A stretch of 64,000 bases of DNA from Clostridia bacterium (lineage in GTDB: Bacteria > Bacillota > Clostridia > Saccharofermentanales > Saccharofermentanaceae). Below, piece after piece: positions 7,239 to 15,228 of this stretch (position 1 is its first letter; every line of letters begins with the position of its first letter). The position numbers and the translations under genes are program-made. Location of the stretch: assembly GCA_016287245.1 (NCBI GenBank), contig JAEEWG010000001.1:271761-335760 (forward strand), read 5' to 3'. The notes beneath the pieces are model-generated. The model was not told the DNA's origin. It saw only the letters and a list, made by a program, of their open reading frames with translations, and searched no databases.

Positions 7239-10209
7239 AGTTGTAAAAACTGAAAACGGCCTCGTTCGCGGCTTTCAGGGAAATAATACAAGAATCTCCG
7301 TTTTTAAGGGGATCCCTTTTGCAGCTCCGCCGGTCGGAGAAAACCGCTGGAGAGCTCCTCAGCCCTGCGAAAATTGGGAAGGCGTCCGCGAGTGCGGAAA
7401 GTTTGCTCCGATCTCCGTACAGGATCAGCCGGGTGTCGGAACCGACATTTACTGTTGTGAATGGCATGTTGATAAAGATATTGAAATGGATGAGGACTGC
7501 CTCTATCTGAACGTCTGGACTCCGGCCCAGTCGGAAAACGACAGGCTTCCGGTTCTCATCTGGTTCTTCGGTGGCGGATTCCAGTGGGGATATCCCCGTG
7601 AAATGGAATTTAATGGTGAACAGATCGCCAAGCGCGGTGTCATCGTCGTATCCGTCAACTACAGACTCGGTGCTATCGGTTTCCTTTCCCATCCGGATCT
7701 TTTGAAAGAATCGCCAGATGCTCCTTCTAACTTCGGTACCCTCGACCAGCAGGCAGGTATCAAGTGGGTCGTGAAGAATATCGAGAAATTCGGCGGTGAC
7801 CCGAAGAACATCACCATCTCCGGTCAGTCTGCCGGCGGCGGTTCTGTCCTTACACACCTGACATCCGAGTCCAGCATCGGTCTTTATCAGAAAGCCATCA
7901 TCTATTCGGGCATTATTGAAAGTCCATTCATTAAAGACAATGTGATCTCCCCGAAGCCGATCGAAGAGACCATGAAGATGGGTGAGAAATTCCTTTCCGC
8001 CCTCGGCGTTTCCACGATCGAAGAAGCCAGAAAGATCGACGCACTTACGATCCGTTCGGTCTATGCGAAATTCCGAGAAGAAAATGGCTTCTTCTTCACG
8101 CCTTGTATCGACCATGTTTTCTTAAAGGACGAGCCGTTCAAGCTCATGCTTTCAGGAAAACAGGCGAATGTCCCGCTCATCGCCGGTAACACTTTCGATG
8201 AGTTTAAGAGTTATATCTATGCTGATAACGATGCTTCTTTTGAGGAGCAGGCAAGAAACACCTTCGGACCACGTGCCGATCAGTTCCTTTCCTTCCCGGA
8301 AGCTCACGCTGTCGAGGATGGCAATAAGTATGCTGCCCTTCGCGGGATCGAATGTTCCGTCAAATCTGTTATGGATAAGACAAAGGCTCCCTGCTTCTAC
8401 TATAGTTTCGAAGTAGATATTCCGGGTGAAGATGATCCGGGCACTTTCCACTCTGTGGATCTTTGGTTCTTCTTTGAGACTCTCGCCGCCTGCTGGCGTC
8501 CGTTCGTTGGAAGACATTTCGACATCGCAAGACAAATGACAAACTATATCACGAACTTCGTGAAAAACGGAAATCCGAACGGTCTCGATATCACCGGTGA
8601 GCAGATGCCGAACTGGCTGGCCTATACAAATGACAGTCAGAACGAGATGCACTTCACCAAAGACGGCTGTATCCCGAAAGTACAGGATTCCGCTTATTAC
8701 CAGTTCTTTATCGACTGGCTCACGGACAGAACACTCGGAAGTGTTGAGAGTTCTTCCCGTCCCTCGGCAAGCATTGCAGCACTTGCTGCTCCGATGAAGA
8801 AACAGGCCTTTAACCCGTATCTTCCTTCCTGGGAGTATATTCCGGACGGAGAACCCTATGTCTTCGGTGATCGTCTCTATATCTACGGTTCCCACGACTT
8901 CTTTAACGGTTCGTTCTTCTGCCCTGGCGACTATGTCTCCTGGTCCGCTCCGGTCAACGACCTCGGCAACTGGAAGTATGAAGGAGTTTCTTTCCGAAGA
9001 ACAGACGATCCGGATAATTCCGAAAACAAAGGCTGTCTTTATGCTCCGGATGTCACAGTAGGTCCTGATGGACTCTACTACCTCTTCTATGTTCTCGATA
9101 ACCAGAGTGTGGTAGCTGTTGCAAGAAGCGAGAAACCGCAGGGACCATTTAAGTTCTACGGTCATGTTCACTATGAAGACGGCACTCTCATCGGAAGCAA
9201 AGACACCGACGAACCGCAGTTCGACCCGGGCGTGATCACGATCGGCGATACCACATATCTTTATACGGGATTCTGCGGACAGACAGATGCTTCCCGTCAC
9301 GGCGCCATGGTCACCGTTATCGGACCGGATATGCTCACGATCAAAAAGGGACCGGAATTCATCGTTCCGGGAACTATGTATTCCAAGGGAACCGAATACG
9401 AAGGCCACGCTTTCTTTGAAGCGCCTTCCATCCGCGAAAGAAACGGTATCTTCTATTTCGTCTATTCTTCTCAGGTCATGCACGAGCTCTGCTATGCGAC
9501 CAGCACTTCCCCGGAAGGACCTTTCTCCTACGGCGGAGTCATCGTCAGCAACTGCGACCTGGGCATCGATTCTTATAAGAAAGCGGATAAGCCTTCCTGC
9601 TACGGCGCGAACAACCACGGCAGCATCGTCGAGATCAACGGTGAATGGTATATCTTCTATCACAGACATACCAATAACACCTGGTATTCCCGTCAGGGCT
9701 GTGCCGAGAAGATCGAATTTGCCGAAGACGGCAGCATCAGGCAGGTGGAGATCACTTCCTGCGGCTTGAACGGCGGTCCTCTTTCCGACCAGCCGGAGTA
9801 TCCTTCCTATATCGCCTGCAACATCTTCTCCATGAACGAAGATCAGGAGCCTTATGTCGGTCAGCACAATGTGGCCCGCATCATCCAGGAAGGCAGAGAC
9901 GGCGATCACGAGACGGGATATGTCACCCAGATCCGTGACGGCGCGACCATTGGATTTAAATATTTCGACCTTAAGGACGTAACAGGCATCACGCTGTTCG
10001 TCAGAGGTTACGGTAACGGTACATTTGAAGTAAGAACAGATCTCGACGGAGAGGTCCTTTGTGAGATCCCGGTCCGTTTCATGACGGTATGGGAAAAGTA
10101 CGAAGGGAAGTTCAAGCATGCGGTCACAAACGGAAAAGCACCGCTGTACCTTACCTATCGCGGAGGTGGAGACGTCCAGCTCAAATCATTCAAGTATGTA
10201 CACAGATAG
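7231..10209 (+). CDS. Carboxylesterase type B - GH43 glycosidase - CBM6-like fusion enzyme
   Basis: A 992-residue cytoplasmic protein with no signal peptide. Residues ~1-500 are a type B carboxylesterase (oxyanion region FFGGGFQWG, nucleophile Ser200 in SGQSAGGG, a late His in FHSVDLWFFF). Residues ~528-850 are a GH43 five-bladed propeller (candidate catalytic Asp in YIPDGEPYVF, APDVTVGPDG, general acid Glu in HAFFEAPSIRE). Residues ~865-990 look like a CBM6-type beta-sandwich. One chain could remove acyl groups and arabinose or xylose from imported arabinoxylan oligosaccharides. The start at 7231 follows an AAGGAGG site; the frame is open further upstream but without such a site. It overlaps the regulator gene by 8 bases. 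Confidence 0.85.
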   Translation: MLKVVKTENGLVRGFQGNNTRISVFKGIPFAAPPVGENRWRAPQPCENWEGVRECGKFAPISVQDQPGVGTDIYCCEWHVDKDIEMDEDCLYLNVWTPAQSENDRLPVLIWFFGGGFQWGYPREMEFNGEQIAKRGVIVVSVNYRLGAIGFLSHPDLLKESPDAPSNFGTLDQQAGIKWVVKNIEKFGGDPKNITISGQSAGGGSVLTHLTSESSIGLYQKAIIYSGIIESPFIKDNVISPKPIEETMKMGEKFLSALGVSTIEEARKIDALTIRSVYAKFREENGFFFTPCIDHVFLKDEPFKLMLSGKQANVPLIAGNTFDEFKSYIYADNDASFEEQARNTFGPRADQFLSFPEAHAVEDGNKYAALRGIECSVKSVMDKTKAPCFYYSFEVDIPGEDDPGTFHSVDLWFFFETLAACWRPFVGRHFDIARQMTNYITNFVKNGNPNGLDITGEQMPNWLAYTNDSQNEMHFTKDGCIPKVQDSAYYQFFIDWLTDRTLGSVESSSRPSASIAALAAPMKKQAFNPYLPSWEYIPDGEPYVFGDRLYIYGSHDFFNGSFFCPGDYVSWSAPVNDLGNWKYEGVSFRRTDDPDNSENKGCLYAPDVTVGPDGLYYLFYVLDNQSVVAVARSEKPQGPFKFYGHVHYEDGTLIGSKDTDEPQFDPGVITIGDTTYLYTGFCGQTDASRHGAMVTVIGPDMLTIKKGPEFIVPGTMYSKGTEYEGHAFFEAPSIRERNGIFYFVYSSQVMHELCYATSTSPEGPFSYGGVIVSNCDLGIDSYKKADKPSCYGANNHGSIVEINGEWYIFYHRHTNNTWYSRQGCAEKIEFAEDGSIRQVEITSCGLNGGPLSDQPEYPSYIACNIFSMNEDQEPYVGQHNVARIIQEGRDGDHETGYVTQIRDGATIGFKYFDLKDVTGITLFVRGYGNGTFEVRTDLDGEVLCEIPVRFMTVWEKYEGKFKHAVTNGKAPLYLTYRGGGDVQLKSFKYVHR

Positions 10210-10252
10210 CCACCGTTATTTGTTTGCATTTTTTTCTACCTCATCCTCATTG

Positions 10253-10292
10253 GAAAAGGAGCTGCCATAACTTCTATGGCAGCTCCTTTATT
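10253..10292. terminator. Bidirectional terminator between convergent genes
   Basis: Arms AAAGGAGCTGCCATA (10255-10269) and TATGGCAGCTCCTTTA (10275-10290) form a long near-perfect stem with a 5-base loop. It separates the plus-strand esterase-GH43 gene from the minus-strand small gene that follows and carries A/T-rich flanks suitable for both directions. Confidence 0.8.
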
Positions 10293-10320
10293 TCACAACA
10301 GATTGAGATAAGAGAAAGGA

Positions 10321-10539
10321 TCAGAACAGGCCTTTGATCTTATCTACGATTCCGCCTGCCTTATCTGCAGAAAGCTTCGCCTTAACGCCGTCTACAACGT
10401 TATTGATCACATCATCCGGAAGATCGACACCGATGATGCCTTCAACCGTCTTGACCGGTTCTTTTTCAAAATTCTTAGCGATAGACGGATCGCCCTGAAC
10501 TTTCTTTACAACTTCATCAATTTTTGCCTTAATATCCAT
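10321..10539 (-). CDS. Small helical protein of unknown function
   Basis: A 72-residue charged protein beginning MDIKAKIDEVVKKVQGDPS and ending in a Lys/Gly-rich tail (KAGGIVDKIKGLF). It looks like three to four helices with the repeated theme GVDLPDDVINNVVDGVKAKL. The start at 10539 is chosen because GGAGGTGAAAAAC precedes it; the frame extends upstream to 10578 without a better site. I have no functional assignment. Clear start, good ribosome site and its own terminator support a real single-gene transcript. Confidence 0.7.
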   Translation of the reverse strand: MDIKAKIDEVVKKVQGDPSIAKNFEKEPVKTVEGIIGVDLPDDVINNVVDGVKAKLSADKAGGIVDKIKGLF

Positions 10540-10682
10540 GTTTTTCACCTCCATGATGTATTGGTTTAATTGTATCACATTTTCTTAAACACACCTAAAA
10601 AAGCATGCTGATCTTTTCTTTCAAAATCTTTGGAAATGACCTTGCATTTTCCGAATTCTTTTAGTATTATAGATAAGCATTT

Positions 10683-10769
10683 GCGGATATGGCGGAATTG
10701 GCAGACGCGCTAGCTTCAGGTGCTAGTGATCGCAAGGTCGTACAGGTTCAAGTCCTGCTATCCGCACCA
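10683..10769 (+). tRNA. tRNA-Leu (anticodon CAG)
   Basis: A full class II tRNA with acceptor stem GCGGATA/TATCCGC, D-arm GGCGGAATTGGCAGACGCG, anticodon loop around CTTCAGG, a variable arm GATCGCAAGGTCG, T-loop GGTTCAAGTCC and an encoded CCA at 10767-10769. It is followed at once by an intrinsic terminator. Confidence 0.97.
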
Positions 10770-10805
10770 GACCGGAAGTCGAAAGGCTTCCGGTCTTTTT
10801 TCTTT
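10770..10805 (+). terminator. Terminator of tRNA-Leu
   Basis: GACCGGAAG (10770-10778) pairs with CTTCCGGTC (10787-10795), followed by TTTTTTCTTTT. It starts the base after the tRNA CCA end. Confidence 0.9.
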
Positions 10806-10811
10806 TCCGTA

Positions 10812-10848
10812 TAAAAAAACGGAGCCGACACATTTCGTGCGGCTCCGC
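10812..10848 (-). terminator. Terminator of ddh
   Basis: CGGAGCCGACAC (10820-10831) pairs with GTGCGGCTCCG (10837-10847). On the minus strand the stem is followed by a run of seven U. It lies 22 bases past the ddh stop codon. Confidence 0.88.
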
Positions 10849-10869
10849 TGCTTTATAAAAGTGTATAAC

Positions 10870-11856
10870 TTATACGAGTTCTTTTCTCAGCTGTTCACCG
10901 GAAAGCGGGCTTAAGTAAGCAGGAGCAATGTCCAGAACTGTCTTGCAGCCGGTCACGCCTTCCTTGGAAAGTCTGTAGATCGCACGTGCATATGCTGTCA
11001 GAACGCCAGCTGTAAATTCCGGATTGGAATCGAGTTTTAAGCTGTACTCAATAACGTGCTTGTTTTCTTTATTAAAACCGGAAACACCGGAACGGAAGCA
11101 GAATCCGCCGTGCGGGATACCGCTGTGGTTCTTCTGGAGTTCTTCTTCTGTAATGAAGTGTACGGTTGTATCGTAATCGGAGAAGTAGTTCGGCATGGTC
11201 TTGATATCATTTTCGATCTGCTTAAGATCAGCGCCTTCTTCCGGTACTACGAAGCACTCACGTGTGTGCTTCTGACGTGTGGTCAGTTCAGGCTGGGAAC
11301 CGGAACGGACAGCCTCGAGAGCACTCTCTACCGGAATGGTGTACTGCTTGCCGTTCTTAACGCCCTTCACGCGGCGGATCGCATCGGAGTGGCCCTGGCT
11401 TACGCCCTTGCCCCAGAAAGTATAGCTCTCACCTTCCGGCAGGATAGACTGAGAATAGATTCTGGCCAGAGAGAACATACCCGGATCCCAACCTACAGAG
11501 ATCACACCAACTGTGCCGGCAGCCTTGGCAGCTGCATCTACCTCAGCAAAGTGTGTCGGGATGTTCGCATGTGTATCAAAGCTGTCGACCACATTGAACA
11601 TGGAAGCCAGTTTCGGTGTCTGCTCCGGAAGATCTGTTGCGGAACCGCCGCAGAGGATCATGACATCGATGCTGTCCTTCATGGAAGCAACATCATTAAC
11701 GGACATGACCTTCGCAGATTCCGTCTGGATCTTTAATGTGGAAGGATCACGACGTGTGAAAACAGCGACAAGTTCGAGATCCGGATTCTGACGGATGCTG
11801 GACTCAACGCCTCTACCTAAATTACCATAACCATAAATACCAATTCGAATCGCCAT
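10870..11856 (-). CDS. ddh: meso-Diaminopimelate dehydrogenase
   Basis: A 328-residue NADPH-dependent enzyme making meso-2,6-diaminopimelate directly from tetrahydrodipicolinate and ammonia, for lysine and peptidoglycan. It has the Rossmann start IRIGIYGYGNLGRGVE, FTRRDP for NADPH phosphate contact, the central VISVGWDPGMFSLAR and FWGKGVSQGHSDAIRRVKG that are hallmarks of Ddh, and length matching the family (~326). It is a single-gene transcript with a recognisable promoter and terminator. Presence of Ddh supports a diaminopimelate-type cell wall in this organism. Confidence 0.97.
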   Translation of the reverse strand: MAIRIGIYGYGNLGRGVESSIRQNPDLELVAVFTRRDPSTLKIQTESAKVMSVNDVASMKDSIDVMILCGGSATDLPEQTPKLASMFNVVDSFDTHANIPTHFAEVDAAAKAAGTVGVISVGWDPGMFSLARIYSQSILPEGESYTFWGKGVSQGHSDAIRRVKGVKNGKQYTIPVESALEAVRSGSQPELTTRQKHTRECFVVPEEGADLKQIENDIKTMPNYFSDYDTTVHFITEEELQKNHSGIPHGGFCFRSGVSGFNKENKHVIEYSLKLDSNPEFTAGVLTAYARAIYRLSKEGVTGCKTVLDIAPAYLSPLSGEQLRKELV

Positions 11857-11905
11857 TTTGCAACTTTCTCCTTTTAGTATTTCATATTCTTATATAACAA
11901 AGTGA

Positions 11906-11934
11906 AGTATAGCACTACTATTCACCTAGCACAA
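11906..11934 (-). promoter_or_regulatory. Probable sigma-A promoter of ddh
   Basis: On the minus strand TTGTGC (11929-11934) is followed after 17 bases by TATACT (11906-11911), then about 50 bases to the ddh start with an AAAGGAG ribosome site. Confidence 0.6.
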
Positions 11935-12000
11935 CGCTGATATGAATTTTTTTCTGAACGAAATTGCATTTCACATCACGCATTCGGCATCTCCACCTTT

Positions 12001-12016
12001 TGATATAATGATTCTA
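12001..12016 (+). promoter_or_regulatory. Extended -10 promoter that may give a leaderless helicase mRNA
   Basis: TGATATAAT (12001-12009) is a full extended -10 element. The ATG of the helicase gene is at 12016, exactly where transcription would be expected to begin. No Shine-Dalgarno sequence lies before the ATG (ATTCT only). The -35 position is poor, as allowed for extended -10 promoters. Confidence 0.5.
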
Positions 12017-14466
12017 TGGAAAAAGCACTGCACAAGATCTCTGTCCGCGCGTTAAGCGAGCGCATTTACCGCTCCGGTTCCCTTCTGGGTGCCGGTTATG
12101 GCGGCGTGTCCGGACAGGACGGTACGAGAATGCATCAGCGTGTCTTCCGGGATCTTAAGAAGAAATACGGCGAAGAAGGCGTGATCTCCGAGTATTCCCT
12201 TGCCACCGAGATCGAATATGAGCTTTTCCGCATCCAGATCACCGGGCGTGCCGACTGCGTGATCGAAAATCCCGAAGGGGATGGTCCTGCCGTCAATCTC
12301 ATTGAGATCAAGACACATAACCGTATCGTTGAAAAGGTCGAGCATCTGATCCTTCCGACCTACGAAGCCCAGCTGAAGCTCTACGCGCATCTTTACTATC
12401 TGAGCCATACCGATGTGGAGGACATCACGATCACCCTGCGATATGTATGTTTTCTCAATTACCAGTATCTTGAAAAGAGCTGGGTGTTTTCCCGCGCGGA
12501 GGCTTCCGAATTCTTCGATAATACCATGGCTCTTTACCTTGCTGAGGCCACGCGTATCTTTAATTACGAGAATGCAAGAAACGAATCGATCAGCAATATG
12601 AAATTCCCGTATTCCATGGTACGAAACGGTCAGAAGGATTTCATGAAGGCCGTTCTCTCTTCTCTTAAGCATAAGGAGACCCTGATCGCCGAAGCACCGA
12701 CCGGTATCGGCAAGACGATCAGCACCCTCTACCCTGCTTTAAAATGGCTTCCGCATGCCCAGGGCGGGAAGATCTTCTACGCGACCGCAAAACTAGCCAC
12801 AAGAGAAGTCGCAGACAAAGCACTTTCAGATATGCGCCAGCAGGGTCTGGTCATTAAATCCATTCAGCTCGCACCGAAGGATAATATGTGTACCGCAGGC
12901 GAGGATTTCTGCGACAGCCGTTTCTGTCCCTATGCTGAAGGGTACTATTCACGTTTAAATGCAGCTCTGGAAGAACTCCATCAGCTCGACGCGATCTATC
13001 CCGAAGATATAAGAAGAACGGCACATAAGTATAAGATCTGCGCGCACGAGCTTCAGCTCGATGCCTCAAACGCTTGCGATGTCATCATCTGTGACTATAA
13101 CCACGTATTCCATCCGAGGATTCGTCTGCAGCGCTATTTTGCCGTGAACGAATTCTGCCACACGATCCTTATAGATGAGGCGCATAACATGATCTCACGT
13201 TCCAGAGACATGTTCAGTGCCGTCTTTTCCAGAAGCACTCTTATAAATGCGCTACCTCTTCTTTCGACAATATCAGCCAAGACCGAAAAATACAGTCATC
13301 AGATCGCGGATTATTTCACGCTTCTCGATTATGCCTTTGAAAAAGATGCGGCCGGGCTCAATATGGCAGAACCTTCCATCGCCGAAAAGGATATCGTCAT
13401 CGGTGAGGATTTCCGTGCGACCAGATCTGTCCCGAAGAACCTCTATCAGCTCCTCTGGGCGCTTTGCTTTCACATCGCGAACATTCTTGTCGATCTGGAG
13501 GACCGTGCCAAAAGAAGGACACTCTCAGAATTCTATTTTGAAGCCCGCTTCTTCCTGACGATACTTGAAATGTATTTCGACGATGCGTATATCATCGAGG
13601 TCACGAGATCCGGCGTCTGCTCAAATGAACAGTACGATATCTCAATCACATTAGACTGCCTGGATGCCTCGGATAAGATCGCATCCATCCTTCGGGACAA
13701 CCATAATGCCGTCTTCTTCTCCGCCACGATGTCACCGCAGCAGTACTACCGGAGCATGATCGTGGGAAAAGACACGACGTTTTCTACGATGCTGCAGCTC
13801 CCGAGTCCGTTCCCGCCCGAAAACCTTCAGGTACTGATCATTAAGGATATCAGAACGACCTATCAGGAAAGAAACTTTTCGAGCAGTACGGTCGCGACGA
13901 CGATCCTTCGCATGATTTCGGGACACCGGGAGAATTTCATGGTCTTCTTCCCGTCATTTGCCTATATGGAGATGGTCTATAAGGATATCTCGAACCGGGT
14001 GCAGAAAGACCCGGATATCGAGTTGATGATCCAGATGCCCGGCATGAATGCCGACGATAAAAAACGGTATCTGGATCGTTTCAACCGCCATGGCGATAAA
14101 ACGCTTCTCGGATTCGCTGTGCTGGGCGGACATTTCGGCGAAGGGATCGACCTTGTGGGAGATAAACTGAAGGGGGCTTTTATCGTGGGTGTCGGTCTTC
14201 CGCAGATCAGTAAGGAAAGAGAGATCCTTTGCCAGTACTTCCAGAACAAGTTCGGTGATGGATTCTCGTACGCATATAAGTTCCCGGGCTGGGAGAAAGT
14301 GCTGCAGGCAGCAGGACGTGTCATCCGAGACGAGAACGACCGGGGCTTCATCGTATTAATGGATGAACGTTACACGAGGGACGATTACCGTGTCCTCTGG
14401 CCCGAGCACTGGAGAGCCTCAGAATACATTGCTTCCGAAGCCGAGATCCTCTGGGATGATCTTTAA
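12016..14466 (+). CDS. DinG/XPD-type DNA helicase with N-terminal PD-(D/E)XK nuclease domain
   Basis: An 816-residue superfamily 2 helicase, likely 5'-3', acting in DNA repair. Residues ~1-200 carry a RecB-like nuclease signature (GRAD80, E97-I-K99 in LIEIKTHN, then YEAQLKLYAHLY). The helicase follows with Walker A EAPTGIGKTIS (~230), four Cys suited to an XPD-type iron-sulfur cluster (C in MCTAGEDFCDSRFC plus KICAHE), DEAH box LIDEAHN and the C-terminal motif QAAGRVIRDENDRG. It stands alone, with a possibly leaderless transcript, and ends flush against recO on the other strand. Family is clear; the biological lesion it repairs is unknown. Confidence 0.9.
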   Translation: MEKALHKISVRALSERIYRSGSLLGAGYGGVSGQDGTRMHQRVFRDLKKKYGEEGVISEYSLATEIEYELFRIQITGRADCVIENPEGDGPAVNLIEIKTHNRIVEKVEHLILPTYEAQLKLYAHLYYLSHTDVEDITITLRYVCFLNYQYLEKSWVFSRAEASEFFDNTMALYLAEATRIFNYENARNESISNMKFPYSMVRNGQKDFMKAVLSSLKHKETLIAEAPTGIGKTISTLYPALKWLPHAQGGKIFYATAKLATREVADKALSDMRQQGLVIKSIQLAPKDNMCTAGEDFCDSRFCPYAEGYYSRLNAALEELHQLDAIYPEDIRRTAHKYKICAHELQLDASNACDVIICDYNHVFHPRIRLQRYFAVNEFCHTILIDEAHNMISRSRDMFSAVFSRSTLINALPLLSTISAKTEKYSHQIADYFTLLDYAFEKDAAGLNMAEPSIAEKDIVIGEDFRATRSVPKNLYQLLWALCFHIANILVDLEDRAKRRTLSEFYFEARFFLTILEMYFDDAYIIEVTRSGVCSNEQYDISITLDCLDASDKIASILRDNHNAVFFSATMSPQQYYRSMIVGKDTTFSTMLQLPSPFPPENLQVLIIKDIRTTYQERNFSSSTVATTILRMISGHRENFMVFFPSFAYMEMVYKDISNRVQKDPDIELMIQMPGMNADDKKRYLDRFNRHGDKTLLGFAVLGGHFGEGIDLVGDKLKGAFIVGVGLPQISKEREILCQYFQNKFGDGFSYAYKFPGWEKVLQAAGRVIRDENDRGFIVLMDERYTRDDYRVLWPEHWRASEYIASEAEILWDDL

Positions 14467-15225
14467 TCAGACAGGCGGCAGCGTATCTAAGATCAAAAGC
14501 TTGTCGTAATTCTTTTCGAGCCGCTCACAAAGGTATCTGTGTGTTACGGAGAAAAGATCATCAAGCACGTATTTTTCGGCGCGAAAAGCGGTCAGACGCT
14601 CAAGCGGGGCTTCGCGGATATACCGGAGCGCTTCGATGCAGCCGAGAGAGACGAACTGGTAGTCTCCTGCTTTGGATACACATCCGACCTTCGAACAGAA
14701 AAGCTTGCATTTACTGAAGGAAAAGGCCCGCGTCGGCATCTGATCCGGCGATCCACATTCACATTCACTTAAGTCGAATGCAAATCCCAAAGCATCCATG
14801 ACACGCCATTCAAAGGCCGATACGATCGCCTTATACTTTTCAGGATGTTTCGAAAGATCATAGAGAACATAGAGTACGAGAGGATACAGCGTCTGGGATG
14901 ATTCAAGATCCACGGCGGTATCTTTTACAACTTCGAGTATATGCGAGGCACAGGTCAGCGCTTCAAATGAATCGTAAAGGCCACGGAAACTCTCGACCGT
15001 CTCGCCTTCTTTTACGTAGTAAAAACCCTTGCTCTCACTTAAAACGAGATCGGCAAGATGCGGCGGAGTGGCAAGAGGCGCCATGCGCGAAGAATGCTTT
15101 TTCGCACCCGGGACCATGGCCGAAATAAGGCCCTGCTGATAAGTAAGTATGGTGATTATAGCATCCTGATCACGATGCGGTTTTGAGGATATGACCACAC
15201 CGCGGATCGTAAAACTATTACCCAT
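14467..15225 (-). CDS. recO: DNA repair protein RecO
   Basis: A 252-residue RecFOR-pathway protein that loads RecA by annealing and exchanging SSB-coated DNA. It has the N-terminal OB fold (FTIRGVVISSKPHRDQDAIITIL, MVPGAKKHSSRM) and a C-terminal helical part with Cys positions (ECECGSPD, CKLFCSKVGC) that would bind zinc. It is the last gene of the large rny-to-recO block; its start lies 3 bases after the ybeY-era stop. Its stop abuts the stop of the helicase gene on the opposite strand with no spacer. Confidence 0.93.
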   Translation of the reverse strand: MGNSFTIRGVVISSKPHRDQDAIITILTYQQGLISAMVPGAKKHSSRMAPLATPPHLADLVLSESKGFYYVKEGETVESFRGLYDSFEALTCASHILEVVKDTAVDLESSQTLYPLVLYVLYDLSKHPEKYKAIVSAFEWRVMDALGFAFDLSECECGSPDQMPTRAFSFSKCKLFCSKVGCVSKAGDYQFVSLGCIEALRYIREAPLERLTAFRAEKYVLDDLFSVTHRYLCERLEKNYDKLLILDTLPPV

Positions 15226-15228
15226 GGA

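Noticed and set aside
8152..10119. A 655-codon open frame on the minus strand
   Set aside because: It is antisense to the esterase-GH43 gene, whose protein carries clear family motifs; the reverse frame shows no recognisable domain and no ribosome site.
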